Positions 34,624 through 44,055 are shown, counted from the stretch's first letter. The stretch: DNA of 64,000 bases from Nocardioides scoriae (GCF_900104965.1 NZ_LT629757.1:3994483-4058482), one strand, 5' to 3'. Translations and numbers: made by a program. The notes: a model not told the origin generated them from the sequence alone.

Positions 34624-34986
34624 ATGACCGGAGACCGCAACAAGAGCCTCGGAGCCTACGGCGAGCGGGTGGCCGCCCAGCGGCTGACCGACGCGGGGAT
34701 GACCGTCCTGGACCGCAACTGGCGGTGCGACGCCGGCGAGGTCGACCTCGTGCTGCGCGACGGGGAGGTGGTCGTGATCTGCGAGGTCAAGACGCGCAGC
34801 TCCGCGGCGTACGGCCACCCGCTGGAGGCGGTCGGCGCGGTGAAGGCCGCCCGGCTGCGCCGGCTGGCGGCGCTGTGGCTGCAGGCCCACGACGTGCACG
34901 CCCCGGGCGTGCGGATCGACGTCGTCGGGGTGCTGCTGGCCGCACGCGGCGCAGCCGAGGTCGAGCACGTGCGCGGGGTCGGCTGA
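34624..34986 (+). CDS. YraN family protein (UPF0102), endonuclease-like
   Basis: The 120-residue protein has LGAYGERVAAQRLTDAGM, then AGEVDLVLRDGEVVVICEVKTR (near residues 37-58), the PD-(D/E)XK-type core of UPF0102. The family is thought to act in DNA processing, but the reaction is not established. GGAGGTGGG lies upstream of the ATG. Its stop shares a base with the comM start (TGATG), and yraN-comM-dprA is a conserved actinobacterial order. Confidence 0.9.
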   Translation: MTGDRNKSLGAYGERVAAQRLTDAGMTVLDRNWRCDAGEVDLVLRDGEVVVICEVKTRSSAAYGHPLEAVGAVKAARLRRLAALWLQAHDVHAPGVRIDVVGVLLAARGAAEVEHVRGVG

Positions 34987-36602
34987 TGGTCGCGACCACG
35001 CACACCGTCTCCCTGCAGGGCACGACCGGTCACGTCGTCGACGTCCAGGTCGACCTGGCCCCGGGGGTGGTCGGCACGACGCTGGTCGGTCGGCCCGACG
35101 CCTCGATCAACGAGGCCCGCGACCGCTGCAAGGCCGCGATCGGCAACACGGCCTTCGCCAGCGACAAGCGGCGCTGGCCCAACACCCGTCGCGTCACGAT
35201 CCTGCTGTCACCGGCCGACCTGCCCAAGCGGGGCTCCCACTTCGACCTGGCCATCGCGGTCGCCGTCCTGGCCGCCGCCGACCCCTCGATCCCGGCGTCC
35301 TCGCTGCGCGACGCGGTCCTGGTGGGCGAGCTCACCCTCGACGGCCGGGTGCGGTGCGTGCCCGGCGTGCTGCCGATGGTGATGGCGGCCGCGGCCCGCG
35401 GCACCCGGACGGTCTACGTCCCCGAGCCGCAGGTCGACGAGGCGCTCATGGTGCACGGCGTCGCGGTCTTCGGCGTCCGGTCGCTGGGCCAGGTGGTCGC
35501 GCTGCTGGCGGGGGAGGAGGTGCCGGACGCCCCGCCCGTCGAGGCCGTGACGGGCGCGCCGCTGCTCGCGTGGCGGGGCGAGGAGCGCCTCGAGGACCTT
35601 GACCTCGCCGACTTGCTCGGCATCCCGGACACCCGCTACGCGGTCGAGGTCGCGGCCGCCGGTGGCCACCACCTGATGCTCACCGGTCCCAAGGGCTCGG
35701 GCAAGACCACCATCGCCGAGCGCATCCCGGGCCTGCTGCCCGACCTCAGCGACGAGGAGTCGCTCGAGCTGACGGCCGTGCACTCGCTGTGCGGCGCGCT
35801 GCCGCCCGGCACCACCCGGCTCACCCGCCCGCCCTTCCGGGCACCCCACCACTCCGCCTCGCGCAGCGGGCTGCTGGGCGGTGGCACCGGCCGGGTCCGG
35901 CCCGGCGACGTGAGCAAGGCCCACCTCGGGGTGCTGTTCCTCGACGAGTTCCCGCTGTTCCCCAGCGACGTCGTGGAGGCGCTGCGCGAGCCGCTGGAGG
36001 CGGGGGCGATCTCGATCTCGCGCGGCGACGACGACGCGACGTACCCCGCCCGGGCGATGTTCGTCTTCGCCGCCAACCCCTGCCGCTGCGGCGAGTACCA
36101 CCCCTGGTCGCGCGAGCACCGGTGCGTCTGCCACGAGGCGAAGCGCCGCGAGTACCGCGCCAAGATCTCGGGCCCGATCGCCGACCGCATCGACATCACC
36201 CGGTTCGTGGAGCCGGTGGACCCACGAGCGGTGGCGCCGCTTCCGTTCGAGCGGCCCGAGTCGAGCGCCGTCGTCCGCGAGCGGGTCACGCGCGCCCGGC
36301 AGCGGCAGGCGACCAGGTACGCCGGCCTGCCGTGGCGCCTCAACGCCCACGTCCCCGGCCCGCTGCTGCGCGACGAGTGGCCGCTCGCCCCGGCCGCCGC
36401 GGCGCGCCTGGAGGAGGAGGTGGTGACCGGCCGGCTGACCAGGCGTGGTGCCGTCCGCGTCCACCGGGTGGCGTGGTCGGTCGCCGACCTGGGTGGCCGG
36501 ACGCAGCCGGACGGCGAGGACCTCGACGTGGCGCTGCGGCTGCGCTCGGCGGCCCCGCTGCTGCTCGCCAGCCTCGACCGTCCCCGGGCGGTGGGGGCGT
36601 GA
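34986..36602 (+). CDS. comM: YifB/ComM family Mg-chelatase-like AAA ATPase
   Basis: ComM is a hexameric helicase that promotes branch migration during recombination, first studied in natural transformation. The 538-residue protein has an N-terminal Lon-protease-like domain (VVGTTLVGRPDASINEARDR near 34; SPADLPKRGSHFDLAIA near 75). Walker A GPKGSGKTT lies near 235 and the Mg-chelatase-like segment LGVLFLDEFPLF near 315. A cysteine group CRCGEYHPWSREHRCVC near 360-376 may bind zinc. It overlaps yraN by 1 nt and dprA by 4 nt. Confidence 0.94.
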   Translation: MVATTHTVSLQGTTGHVVDVQVDLAPGVVGTTLVGRPDASINEARDRCKAAIGNTAFASDKRRWPNTRRVTILLSPADLPKRGSHFDLAIAVAVLAAADPSIPASSLRDAVLVGELTLDGRVRCVPGVLPMVMAAAARGTRTVYVPEPQVDEALMVHGVAVFGVRSLGQVVALLAGEEVPDAPPVEAVTGAPLLAWRGEERLEDLDLADLLGIPDTRYAVEVAAAGGHHLMLTGPKGSGKTTIAERIPGLLPDLSDEESLELTAVHSLCGALPPGTTRLTRPPFRAPHHSASRSGLLGGGTGRVRPGDVSKAHLGVLFLDEFPLFPSDVVEALREPLEAGAISISRGDDDATYPARAMFVFAANPCRCGEYHPWSREHRCVCHEAKRREYRAKISGPIADRIDITRFVEPVDPRAVAPLPFERPESSAVVRERVTRARQRQATRYAGLPWRLNAHVPGPLLRDEWPLAPAAAARLEEEVVTGRLTRRGAVRVHRVAWSVADLGGRTQPDGEDLDVALRLRSAAPLLLASLDRPRAVGA

Positions 36603-37813
36603 GCGCCGCTCCCCAGGACGAGCGCCTGGCCCGGGTGGTGCTCTCGCGCATCGGCGAGCCCGGCGACCCGCGGCTGACCGACCTGGTGCACGAGCTCGGC
36701 CCGCTGACCGTGCTGGGGAGCCTGCAGGAGCAGGCGGCCTCGCGCGAGCTGGGCGAGGACCTGGCCGACCGGCTGGTGGCCGTCGACCCGGCGCTCGAGC
36801 TGGAGCGCGCGGCCCGGCTCGGGGTCCGCTTCGTGGTGCCGGGAGACGCCGAGTGGCCGCCCGGGCTCGACGAGCTCGGCCGCGCCCCCCACCTCCACGA
36901 GCGGGGCGGGGTGCCGGTCGGCGTGTGGTGCCGCGGGCCGCTGCGGCTCGACGAGGCCGTCGGGCGCGCCGTGGCGGTGGTCGGCTCGCGCTCGGCCACG
37001 ACGTACGGCGCCGCGGTGGCCACCGACGTCGGGTCGGTCCTGGCCCGGCACGGGTGGACCGTGGTCTCGGGGGCGGCCTTCGGCATCGACCAGGCGGCCC
37101 ACCGCGGGGCGCTGGCGGGGCGCGGCGCGACCGTGGCCGTGCTCGCCTGCGGGCCCGACCGGGCCTACCCGACGGCCCACCGGGCCCTGATCGACCACGT
37201 CGCCGACGTGGGCCTGGTGGTCTCGGAGGCGCCGCCCGGCTGCGCCCCGACCCGGATCCGCTTCCTGGCCCGCAACCGGCTGATCGCGGCGCTGTCGCAG
37301 GGCACCGTGGTGGTGGAGGCGGCGGTGCGCAGCGGTGCCCTCAACACGGCGTCCTGGGCGGCCGGGCTGGGGCGCCCCGTCATGGGCGTGCCCGGTCCGG
37401 TGACCAGCGCTCCCTCCGCCGGGGTCCACCAGCTGGTGCGGGCCCGCGACGCGCTGCTCGTCACCAGCGGCGAGGAGGTGCTGGAGGCGGTCGCCCCCGC
37501 GGGCACCCACCTGCTCGTCGAGCCGCGCGGGCCCGAGCAGCCGCGCGACCGGCTCAGCCCCCGGGAGCGCCAGGTCCTCGACGCGGTCCCGCTCGTGCGC
37601 GGTGCCGACCTCGTGGCGGTCGCCCGCACGGCCGGGCTCTCGCGCGCCCGCACCCAGGAGGCGCTGGTCGCCCTGCACCGCGCCGGCCTGGTGGAGACCG
37701 CGCTGGGCCGGTGGCGGCTGCGCGACGGCGAGGACCAGCTGCCGCTGGCTGGGCCGGGCGGGGCCGACGGGGGCGCGCCTGCGGTCGGGGGAGCCGGGGG
37801 CTGCCTACCCTGA
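36599..37813 (+). CDS. dprA: DNA-processing protein DprA
   Basis: DprA binds single-stranded DNA and loads RecA onto it. The 404-residue protein has the Rossmann fold with VAVVGSRSATTYG (near 121), VVSGAAFGIDQAAHRGAL (near 155) and RNRLIAALSQGTVVVEAAVRSGAL (near 225-248). A C-terminal winged-helix (LSPRERQVLDAVPLV near 320) follows. The last 25 residues are Gly/Ala-rich. GTG 36599 overlaps the comM stop. The next gene starts 4 nt on. Confidence 0.94.
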   Translation: MSAAPQDERLARVVLSRIGEPGDPRLTDLVHELGPLTVLGSLQEQAASRELGEDLADRLVAVDPALELERAARLGVRFVVPGDAEWPPGLDELGRAPHLHERGGVPVGVWCRGPLRLDEAVGRAVAVVGSRSATTYGAAVATDVGSVLARHGWTVVSGAAFGIDQAAHRGALAGRGATVAVLACGPDRAYPTAHRALIDHVADVGLVVSEAPPGCAPTRIRFLARNRLIAALSQGTVVVEAAVRSGALNTASWAAGLGRPVMGVPGPVTSAPSAGVHQLVRARDALLVTSGEEVLEAVAPAGTHLLVEPRGPEQPRDRLSPRERQVLDAVPLVRGADLVAVARTAGLSRARTQEALVALHRAGLVETALGRWRLRDGEDQLPLAGPGGADGGAPAVGGAGGCLP

Positions 37814-37817
37814 CCGG

Positions 37818-38774
37818 GTGAGCGAGCAACCGGAGCGGGGCGGGGGCGAGGTCGGGGACGACCTGCCCGAGGCGTTCGCACGGGTGCTGGGCGCCTACGA
37901 GCGCCACCTCGCCTCCGAGCGCGACCTGACGCCCCACACCGTGCGCGCCTACCTCGGCGACGTGGCCGGGATGCTGCGCCACGCCACCGCGCTGGGCCAC
38001 GCCGACCTGGACTCGGTCGACCTGCGCGCGCTGCGCAGCTGGCTGGCCAACCAGCAGACCCGCGGCAAGGCGCGCACCACGATGGCCCGGCGGGCCACCG
38101 CCGTGCGGGTCTTCACGGCCTGGGCCCACCGCACCGGCCGGATCGCCACCGACCCCGGCGCCACGCTCGGGTCCCCGAAGGCCCACCGCACGCTGCCGCC
38201 GGCCCTGAGCGCCGAGCAGGCGCGGGGGCTGCTCGACGCCGCGGCCGGCCACGCCGACGACGGCAGCCCGGTCGGCCTGCGCGACGTCGCGGTGCTCGAG
38301 GTGCTCTACGCCACGGGGATCCGGGTGGGGGAGCTGTGCGGCCTCGACGTCGACGACCTCGACCGCGAGCGCCGCGTCCTGAGGGTGATGGGCAAGGGCC
38401 GCAAGGAGCGCACGGTGCCGTACGGCGTGCCCGCCGACCGTGCGCTCGGTCGCTGGCTCGAGCGGGGCCGGCCGCAGCTGGCCGTCCCGGGCGCGGGAGC
38501 CGCGCTGTTCCTGGGCGTCCGCGGAGGTCGGGTCGACCAGCGGGCGGTCCGGACCCTGGTCCACGCCCGGCTGGCCGAGGTGCCCCACGCCCCCGACATG
38601 GGCCCCCACGGGCTGCGCCACACGGCGGCCACGCACCTGCTCGAGGGCGGGGCCGACCTGCGCACGGTGCAGGAGCTGCTGGGCCACGCGTCGCTGGCCA
38701 CGACGCAGATCTACACCCACGTGAGCAGCGACCGGCTGCGCTCGGCGTACCGCCTGGCCCACCCGCGCGCCTGA
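37818..38774 (+). CDS. xerC: Tyrosine recombinase XerC-like
   Basis: XerC with XerD resolves chromosome dimers at dif during division. The 318-residue protein has the SAM-like N-terminal core-binding domain (SERDLTPHTVRAYLGDV near residue 34). The catalytic set is complete: Arg in TGIRVGELCGL (near 174), Lys in GKGRKERTV, HGLRH (near 261), LLGHASL and the nucleophile Tyr in TTQIYTH (near 300). GTG 37818 follows a TACCCT element by 6 nt. The position after dprA is standard for actinobacterial XerC. A XerD-like role cannot be excluded. Confidence 0.88.
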   Translation: MSEQPERGGGEVGDDLPEAFARVLGAYERHLASERDLTPHTVRAYLGDVAGMLRHATALGHADLDSVDLRALRSWLANQQTRGKARTTMARRATAVRVFTAWAHRTGRIATDPGATLGSPKAHRTLPPALSAEQARGLLDAAAGHADDGSPVGLRDVAVLEVLYATGIRVGELCGLDVDDLDRERRVLRVMGKGRKERTVPYGVPADRALGRWLERGRPQLAVPGAGAALFLGVRGGRVDQRAVRTLVHARLAEVPHAPDMGPHGLRHTAATHLLEGGADLRTVQELLGHASLATTQIYTHVSSDRLRSAYRLAHPRA

Positions 38775-38810
38775 CGCCGGCAGCGCTCGGCGGGACGCCC
38801 GGCCGGCGGC

Positions 38811-39380
38811 TCAGCGGGCCAGGGGGAGCAGCCGGACCGGTCCGCCGCCCACGAGCACGAGCGGGTCGAGGTAGGCCTCGCCCCGGCGCAGTCCCCAGTG
38901 CAGGCACGCCTGCGGGAAGCAGTGGCTGCCGGCCAGGCCCAGGGTGCCGACCACCTGGCCCTCGGCGACCCGGTCGCCCACCCGGACCGAGGCGGTCACC
39001 GGCTGGTAGGTCGTGCGCACCCCGCCGTGGTCGACCACGACGACGCCCCGACCGGCCAGCGGAGCGGCGAAGGCGACGGTGCCGGGCAGGGCGCTGCGCA
39101 CCGGGGCGCCGGCGCGGCCCGCGAGGTCGACGCCCCGGTGGCCGGCACCCCAGCGCAGGTCGGGCGGGTCGAAGCCCTCGACCACGACGGGGCGCGGCCG
39201 CAGCGGCCACGAGCCGTCGCGAGCGGGGGCAGGGGTGGGGTCGGGGGGCCACCAGTCGGCCCAGGGCGCCGCCCCGTCGGCGCGGGCCGGGGGCGCCGGG
39301 GCGGTGAGCAGCAGCAGCGCGGCCACGAGGGCCGCCGCGCGCAGCAGCGGGCGGGACGGGGGCGGTGGGACCGGGGGCAC
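38811..39380 (-). CDS. M23-family peptidase-like secreted protein
   Basis: The 189-residue protein has a signal peptide (hydrophobic residues 12-30, Ala-X-Ala end). A LytM/M23 domain follows with GAGHRGVDLAGRAGAPV (HxxxD zinc ligands, near residue 80) and ACLHWGLRRGEAYLDPL. The usual second motif HxH reads CLH here, a variant I recall from small actinobacterial M23 proteins, so catalytic activity is uncertain. GTG 39380 was chosen because it gives a proper signal peptide. It lies between the xerC-like gene and rpsB, its usual actinobacterial place. Confidence 0.78.
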   Translation of the reverse strand: MPPVPPPPSRPLLRAAALVAALLLLTAPAPPARADGAAPWADWWPPDPTPAPARDGSWPLRPRPVVVEGFDPPDLRWGAGHRGVDLAGRAGAPVRSALPGTVAFAAPLAGRGVVVVDHGGVRTTYQPVTASVRVGDRVAEGQVVGTLGLAGSHCFPQACLHWGLRRGEAYLDPLVLVGGGPVRLLPLAR

Positions 39381-39732
39381 CCCAGCACGGTGGCCCGGCG
39401 GGTGGCCCGGCGCACGGCCCGCCGGCCGGGCTGTGGACGACCGAGGTCCCGGGCGGGCCTGTGGACGTTTCGACAACGTGTCGGGCCCCGGCCTAGACTG
39501 ACCGGCAGCAACCCGCCTGGGTTGACTTCGCACGCTCGTCTCCGTGGCCAGCAGCGCCTCCGCGCCGCTGGAGCACCACGGGTGAGGCTCCTGGTCCCGT
39601 CGCAGTCCGCTGCAGCGGGTGGGGTCCCGCTCGAGCGTCAGGGCAGGCCACCCCGCTGATACCGGGCCCCTGCATCCAACTGAAACGGCCCGTGCGCGCA
39701 CGCGTGCGCGGACCACGACCGGAAAGAAGCAC
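39381..39732 (+). other. 352-nt intergenic region with rpsB promoter and leader
   Basis: It holds the predicted rpsB promoter at 39470-39499 and a leader of about 230 nt. The leader ends in a perfect palindrome (39695-39710, core GCGCACGCGTGCGC), then GGAAAGAAGCAC before the rpsB ATG. The palindrome just ahead of the ribosome-binding site could fold and control translation. I see no gene or tRNA here. Confidence 0.6.
39470..39499 (+). promoter_or_regulatory. Predicted rpsB-tsf promoter
   Basis: TCGACA (39470-39475) and TAGACT (39494-39499) are 18 nt apart, giving a plausible sigma-70-type promoter between the divergent M23-like gene and rpsB. Confidence 0.5.
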
Positions 39733-40725
39733 ATGGCAGTCGTCACCATGCGCCAGCTCCTCGAGAGCGGCGTCCACTTCGGGCACCAGACCCGTCGCTG
39801 GAACCCCAAGATGAAGCGCTTCATCATGACCGAGCGCAACGGCATCTACATCATCGACCTGCAGCAGTCGCTGTCCTACATCGACACGTCCTTCGCCTTC
39901 ATCAAGGACACCGTCGCCAAGGGCGGCACGATCATGTTCGTCGGCACCAAGAAGCAGGCCCAGCAGGCGATCGCCGAGCAGGCGACCCGCGTCGGGATGC
40001 CCTACGTGAACCAGCGCTGGCTCGGTGGCATGCTCACCAACTTCCAGACGGTGCACCAGCGGATCAACCGCCTCAAGGAGCTCGACGACATCGACTTCGA
40101 CGACGTCGCCGGCTCGAGCCGCACCAAGAAGGAGCTGCTCCACATGCGGCGCGAGCAGGTCAAGCTCGACAAGACCCTCGGCGGCATCCGTGACATGACC
40201 CGCACGCCCTCGGCGGTGTGGATCGTGGACACCAACAAGGAGCACCTCGCGGTCGAGGAGGCCCGCAAGCTGCGGATCCCGATCATCGCGATCCTGGACT
40301 CCAACTGCGACCCCGACCTGGTCGACTTCCCGATCCCGGGCAACGACGACGCCATCCGCGCCGTCTCGCTGCTCACCCGCGTGATCGCCGACGCCGTCGC
40401 CGACGGCCTCATCTCGCGCTCGGGCGCCAAGACCGGTGAGACCGCCGAGCCGCTGGCCGACTGGGAGCGCGACCTGCTCCAGGGCCAGGACGGCGCGAAG
40501 GTCGAGGAGGCCGCCGTGGCCGCCACCGGTGGCGACACCGCGACCCAGGAGACCCCCGCCGCCGAGGCCACCGGTGCCTCCAGCGAGGCCACCGAGGCTC
40601 CCGCCGCCCCCACCGAGGCTCCTGCCGAGGCCCCCACCGAGGCCCCGGCCGAGAGCACCGACACCACCGCTGACGCGGCCGCCGCCGAGGCGACCCCCGC
40701 GGAGGCCGAGAAGAAGGAGGACTGA
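39733..40725 (+). CDS. rpsB: 30S ribosomal protein S2 with long acidic tail
   Basis: S2 bridges the head and body of the 30S subunit near the mRNA exit. The core (about residues 1-240) is canonical: [24 protein letters not shown], then [12 protein letters not shown] and [12 protein letters not shown]. The 330-residue protein carries a C-terminal extension of about 80 residues made mostly of Ala, Glu, Pro and Thr, similar in composition to the S16 tail in this window. tsf starts after 2 nt. Confidence 0.96.
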   Translation: MAVVTMRQLLESGVHFGHQTRRWNPKMKRFIMTERNGIYIIDLQQSLSYIDTSFAFIKDTVAKGGTIMFVGTKKQAQQAIAEQATRVGMPYVNQRWLGGMLTNFQTVHQRINRLKELDDIDFDDVAGSSRTKKELLHMRREQVKLDKTLGGIRDMTRTPSAVWIVDTNKEHLAVEEARKLRIPIIAILDSNCDPDLVDFPIPGNDDAIRAVSLLTRVIADAVADGLISRSGAKTGETAEPLADWERDLLQGQDGAKVEEAAVAATGGDTATQETPAAEATGASSEATEAPAAPTEAPAEAPTEAPAESTDTTADAAAAEATPAEAEKKED

Positions 40726-40727
40726 GC

Positions 40728-41540
40728 GTGGCGATCACCGCCGCCGACGTCAAGAAGCTCCGCGACCTCACCGGCGCGGGCATGATGGACTGCAAGAAGG
40801 CGCTCACCGAGGCCGAGGGCGACTTCGACAAGGCCACCGAGCTGCTCCGCATCAAGCTCGGCAAGAAGGCCGCCGCCCGCGGCGCCGAGCGCGAGGCCAC
40901 CTCGGGCCTGGTCGCCACCCACGGTGGCGCCCTGGTCGAGCTCAAGAGCGAGACCGACTTCGTCGCCAAGAACGACGACTTCATCGCCGTGGCGGAGAAG
41001 ATCGCCGCCGCGGCCGACGAGGCCCAGGCCGCTGACACCGAGGCCCTCAAGTCGGTCCCGCTCGACGGCAAGACCGTCGGCGAGGTCGTGGAGGACCTGG
41101 CCATCACCATCGGCGAGAAGATCGAGCTCGGGCGGGTCGCGCACTTCGGCGGCCAGCACGTGGTCTACATGCACCGTCGCGCCGCGGACCTGCCGCCGGC
41201 CGTGGGCGTGCTCGTCGAGTACGACGGCTCCGACGAGGAGGCTGCCCGCGGTGCCGCGATGCAGATCGCCGCGATGAAGCCGCAGTACCTCACCCGCGAG
41301 GAGGTCCCGGCCGAGCTGGTGGACAAGGAGCGCGAGATCGGCGCCGCCACCGCCCGCGAGGAGGGCAAGCCCGAGGGAGCGATCGAGAAGATCGCCGAGG
41401 GTCGCCTCAACGGGTTCTTCAAGGACGTCGTGCTGCTCGACCAGCCGTCGGTCTCGGAGAGCAAGAAGAGCGTCAAGGCCGTCCTCGACGCCGCCGGCGT
41501 CACCGTGAAGCGGTTCGCCCGCTTCGAGGTCGGTGCCTGA
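40728..41540 (+). CDS. tsf: Elongation factor Ts
   Basis: EF-Ts is the nucleotide exchange factor of EF-Tu. The 270-residue protein has [20 protein letters not shown] near residues 8-27, and [15 protein letters not shown] near residue 70, which holds the Tu-contacting TDF motif. The length is normal for actinobacteria. The GTG lies 2 nt after the rpsB stop, with GAAGGAGG inside the end of rpsB. Confidence 0.97.
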   Translation: MAITAADVKKLRDLTGAGMMDCKKALTEAEGDFDKATELLRIKLGKKAAARGAEREATSGLVATHGGALVELKSETDFVAKNDDFIAVAEKIAAAADEAQAADTEALKSVPLDGKTVGEVVEDLAITIGEKIELGRVAHFGGQHVVYMHRRAADLPPAVGVLVEYDGSDEEAARGAAMQIAAMKPQYLTREEVPAELVDKEREIGAATAREEGKPEGAIEKIAEGRLNGFFKDVVLLDQPSVSESKKSVKAVLDAAGVTVKRFARFEVGA

Positions 41541-41564
41541 GCGCACCTGCTCCACCGCACCACC

Positions 41565-41600
41565 CGCAGGGCCGGCACGACGCGAGTCGCGCCGGCCCTG
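41565..41600 (+). terminator. Hairpin terminator after tsf
   Basis: An 11-bp stem (41565-41575 with 41590-41600) encloses CGAC-GCGA-GTCG. The tail reads CCCTGCGGCATG, the same as behind the khpA hairpin. There is no U tract. Confidence 0.75.
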
Positions 41601-41745
41601 CGGCATGCCCGGGCCCCGCGCCGTCCGGGGGAGGGGCGTTCGCGCCGTGTCCGCGGCGTCGGATACCTTCCCCTGGGGGTCCGGCCGGTCCGCGACGCGA
41701 CCGGTCTCTCGGGAGTCCCGTCCACGGCTGCACGAGGAGAACTGC

Positions 41746-42465
41746 ATGACGGCGTACAAGCGGGTGCTGCTCAAGCTCTCCGGCGAGGTCTTCGGCGGCG
41801 GCAAGGTCGGGGTCGACCCCGACGTCGTGCGCGGGATCGCGCGCGAGGTGGCCTCGGTGCAGCGCGCCGGGGTGGAGGTCGCCATCGTCACCGGTGGTGG
41901 CAACTTCTTCCGCGGGGCCGAGCTGCAGCAGGCGGGCATGGACCGCTCGCGGGCCGACTACATGGGCATGCTCGGCATCGTCATGAACTGCCTGGCCCTC
42001 CAGGACTTCCTGGAGAAGGAGGGCATCGAGACCCGCGTGCAGACCGCCATCACCATGGGCCAGGTCGCCGAGCCCTACATCCCCCGCAAGGCCATCCGCC
42101 ACCTGGAGAAGGGCCGCGTCGTGATCTTCGGCGCCGGCGCCGGCCTGCCCTACTTCTCCACCGACACGGTGGCGGCCCAGCGGGCCCTGGAGACCAAGTG
42201 CGAGGTGGTCCTCATGGGCAAGAACGGCGTCGACGGCGTCTACAGCGCCGACCCGCGCACCCACCCCGAGGCGACGAAGTACGACGAGCTCAGCTTCGAC
42301 GACGCCCTGCGCCAGGGCCTCAAGGTGGCCGACGCGACCGCCTTCGCGCTGTGCATGGAGAACCGCCTGCCCATGGTCGTGTTCGGGATGAGCCCCGAAG
42401 GCAACATCCTGCGCGTCGTCCAGGGTGAGAAGATCGGGACGCTCGTCAGCGCCGACCGCGCCTGA
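41746..42465 (+). CDS. pyrH: UMP kinase
   Basis: PyrH phosphorylates UMP to UDP in pyrimidine metabolism. The 239-residue protein has [14 protein letters not shown] near residues 5-18, [10 protein letters not shown] near 49, and the acceptor-site region [18 protein letters not shown] near 165. GAGGAGA precedes ATG 41746. A possible promoter (TTCGCG, 18 nt, ATACCT around 41639-41668) follows the tsf terminator, so pyrH-frr is probably a separate unit. Confidence 0.96.
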   Translation: MTAYKRVLLKLSGEVFGGGKVGVDPDVVRGIAREVASVQRAGVEVAIVTGGGNFFRGAELQQAGMDRSRADYMGMLGIVMNCLALQDFLEKEGIETRVQTAITMGQVAEPYIPRKAIRHLEKGRVVIFGAGAGLPYFSTDTVAAQRALETKCEVVLMGKNGVDGVYSADPRTHPEATKYDELSFDDALRQGLKVADATAFALCMENRLPMVVFGMSPEGNILRVVQGEKIGTLVSADRA

Positions 42466-42541
42466 GCGCCACCACGAGCGCCCACCCCGCGCGCCCCCGA
42501 GCACCCAGGACGAGCGCACGACCTAGGAGAGAGACACACAC

Positions 42542-43102
42542 GTGACGATCAACCAGACCCTCAGCGACGCCGACCAGAAGATGGGCAAGGCCGTCGAGGT
42601 CACGCGCGAGGAGTTCGCCGCCATCCGCGCGGGCCGCGCCAACCCGGCGATGTTCTCCAAGCTGACCGCCGACTACTACGGCACGCCGACCCCGATCCAG
42701 CAGATCGCGTCGTTCACCGCGCCCGAGGCCCGGATCATCATGGTCGCGCCGTACGACATGAGCGCGCTGCCCGGCATCGAGCGCGCGATCCGCGACTCCG
42801 ACCTCGGCGTCAACCCCTCCAACGACGGCCGCGTCATCCGCTGCGTGTTCCCCGAGCTGACCGAGGAGCGCCGCAAGGAGTACATCAAGGTGGCCCGCGG
42901 CAAGGCCGAGGACGGCCGCGTCTCGGTGCGCAACATCCGCCGCAACGCCAAGCAGGCGCTCGAGCGCCTCGAGAAGGACGGCGAGGTGGGCAAGGACGAC
43001 GTCACCGGCGCCGAGAAGAAGCTGGACGTCACCACCAAGAAGCACGTCGACCAGATCGACGAGATGCTCAAGTCCAAGGAAGGCGAGCTGCTCGAGGTCT
43101 GA
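42542..43102 (+). CDS. frr: Ribosome recycling factor
   Basis: RRF splits the post-termination ribosome together with EF-G. The 186-residue protein has the two-domain RRF layout with EEFAAIRAGRANPAMFSKL near residues 22-40, then YYGTPTPIQQIASF and GVNPSNDGRVIRCVFPELTEERR near 82-104. GGAGAGAG lies upstream of the GTG. cdsA follows after 20 nt. Confidence 0.97.
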   Translation: MTINQTLSDADQKMGKAVEVTREEFAAIRAGRANPAMFSKLTADYYGTPTPIQQIASFTAPEARIIMVAPYDMSALPGIERAIRDSDLGVNPSNDGRVIRCVFPELTEERRKEYIKVARGKAEDGRVSVRNIRRNAKQALERLEKDGEVGKDDVTGAEKKLDVTTKKHVDQIDEMLKSKEGELLEV

Positions 43103-43122
43103 GGACCACCGAGCGCCTCGCG

Positions 43123-44055
43123 ATGTCCGGTCCCTCGCCCGTGACCCACACCCCTCCCGACCCGAGCCCGTCCGACCCGACCCCGGCCGACCCGACCCCG
43201 GCCGACCCGACCCCGGCCGCGGTCGTCGCCACCTCCCGGGCCGGTCGCAACCTGCCCGCGGCCATCGGCTCGGGCGTCGGTCTCGGTGCGGCGATCGTGC
43301 TGTCGCTGGTGATCTGGAAGCCGGCCTTCATGCTGATCGTGGTGGCCGCGGTGCTGGTCGCCGTGTGGGAGCTCCACCAGGGCCTGCAGGCGCGCGGGAT
43401 CGACATCCCCCAGGAGCCGCTGATGCTGGGCGGGTCGGTGATGGTGCTCGTCGCCTACTTCGGCGGCCCGGAGAACGGCCCCGACGGCCTGGTCACCGCC
43501 ACCGCCGTCACGGCGCTGGTGACGATGCTGTGGCTGCTCAGGCGGGGGGTCACGGGCTACGTCCAGAACGCCACGGCGTCGGTGTTCACGCTCATCTACG
43601 TGCCCTTCCTGGGCTCGTTCGTGGCCCTGCTCCTGGCCGAGGACGGCAGCAACGGCGTCCGGGGCATCGTCAGCTTCATCGTGCTCACCGTCGCCTCCGA
43701 CATCGGCGGCTACGTCGCGGGCGTGCTCTTCGGCAAGCACCCGATGGCACCGGTCATCTCGCCGAAGAAGTCGTGGGAGGGCTTCGCCGGCTCCGCGCTG
43801 ACCTGCGTGGTGGCCGGCGTGCTGCTCGTGACCTACCTGCTCGACGCCCACTGGTGGATCGGCGTCCTGCTCGGCCTGATCGCGGTCGTCATGGCCACGC
43901 TGGGCGACCTGTGCGAGTCGGTGATGAAGCGCGACCTCGGCATCAAGGACATGAGCCAGATCATCCCCGGGCACGGCGGCCTGATGGACCGGCTCGACTC
44001 GCTGCTGGCCACCATCGCGCCGATCTGGCTGGTCCTGCACTACCTCGTGTTCTAG
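43123..44055 (+). CDS. cdsA: Phosphatidate cytidylyltransferase CdsA
   Basis: CdsA makes CDP-diacylglycerol from phosphatidate and CTP for phospholipid synthesis. The 310-residue membrane protein has about eight helices and the CdsA signature segment SDIGGYVAGVLFGKHPMAPVISPKKSWEG divided over residues 189-217, with LGDLCESVMKRDLGIKDMS near 265. An extra N-terminal tail of about 45 residues contains three DPTPA repeats coded by a perfect 15-bp tandem repeat. It ends 13 nt before the convergent dinB. Confidence 0.95.
   Translation: MSGPSPVTHTPPDPSPSDPTPADPTPADPTPAAVVATSRAGRNLPAAIGSGVGLGAAIVLSLVIWKPAFMLIVVAAVLVAVWELHQGLQARGIDIPQEPLMLGGSVMVLVAYFGGPENGPDGLVTATAVTALVTMLWLLRRGVTGYVQNATASVFTLIYVPFLGSFVALLLAEDGSNGVRGIVSFIVLTVASDIGGYVAGVLFGKHPMAPVISPKKSWEGFAGSALTCVVAGVLLVTYLLDAHWWIGVLLGLIAVVMATLGDLCESVMKRDLGIKDMSQIIPGHGGLMDRLDSLLATIAPIWLVLHYLVF
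43172..43216 (+). repeat. Three tandem 15-bp units in the cdsA N-terminal coding region
   Basis: CCGACCCGACCCCGG is repeated three times without change. Because the unit is 15 bp, copy-number change would alter the N-terminal DPTPA tail by five residues at a time without a frameshift. Confidence 0.85.

Noticed and set aside
38811..39845. 344-aa version of the M23-like protein
   Set aside because: The extra N terminus would run antisense through the rpsB promoter and start; the signal peptide begins at 39380.
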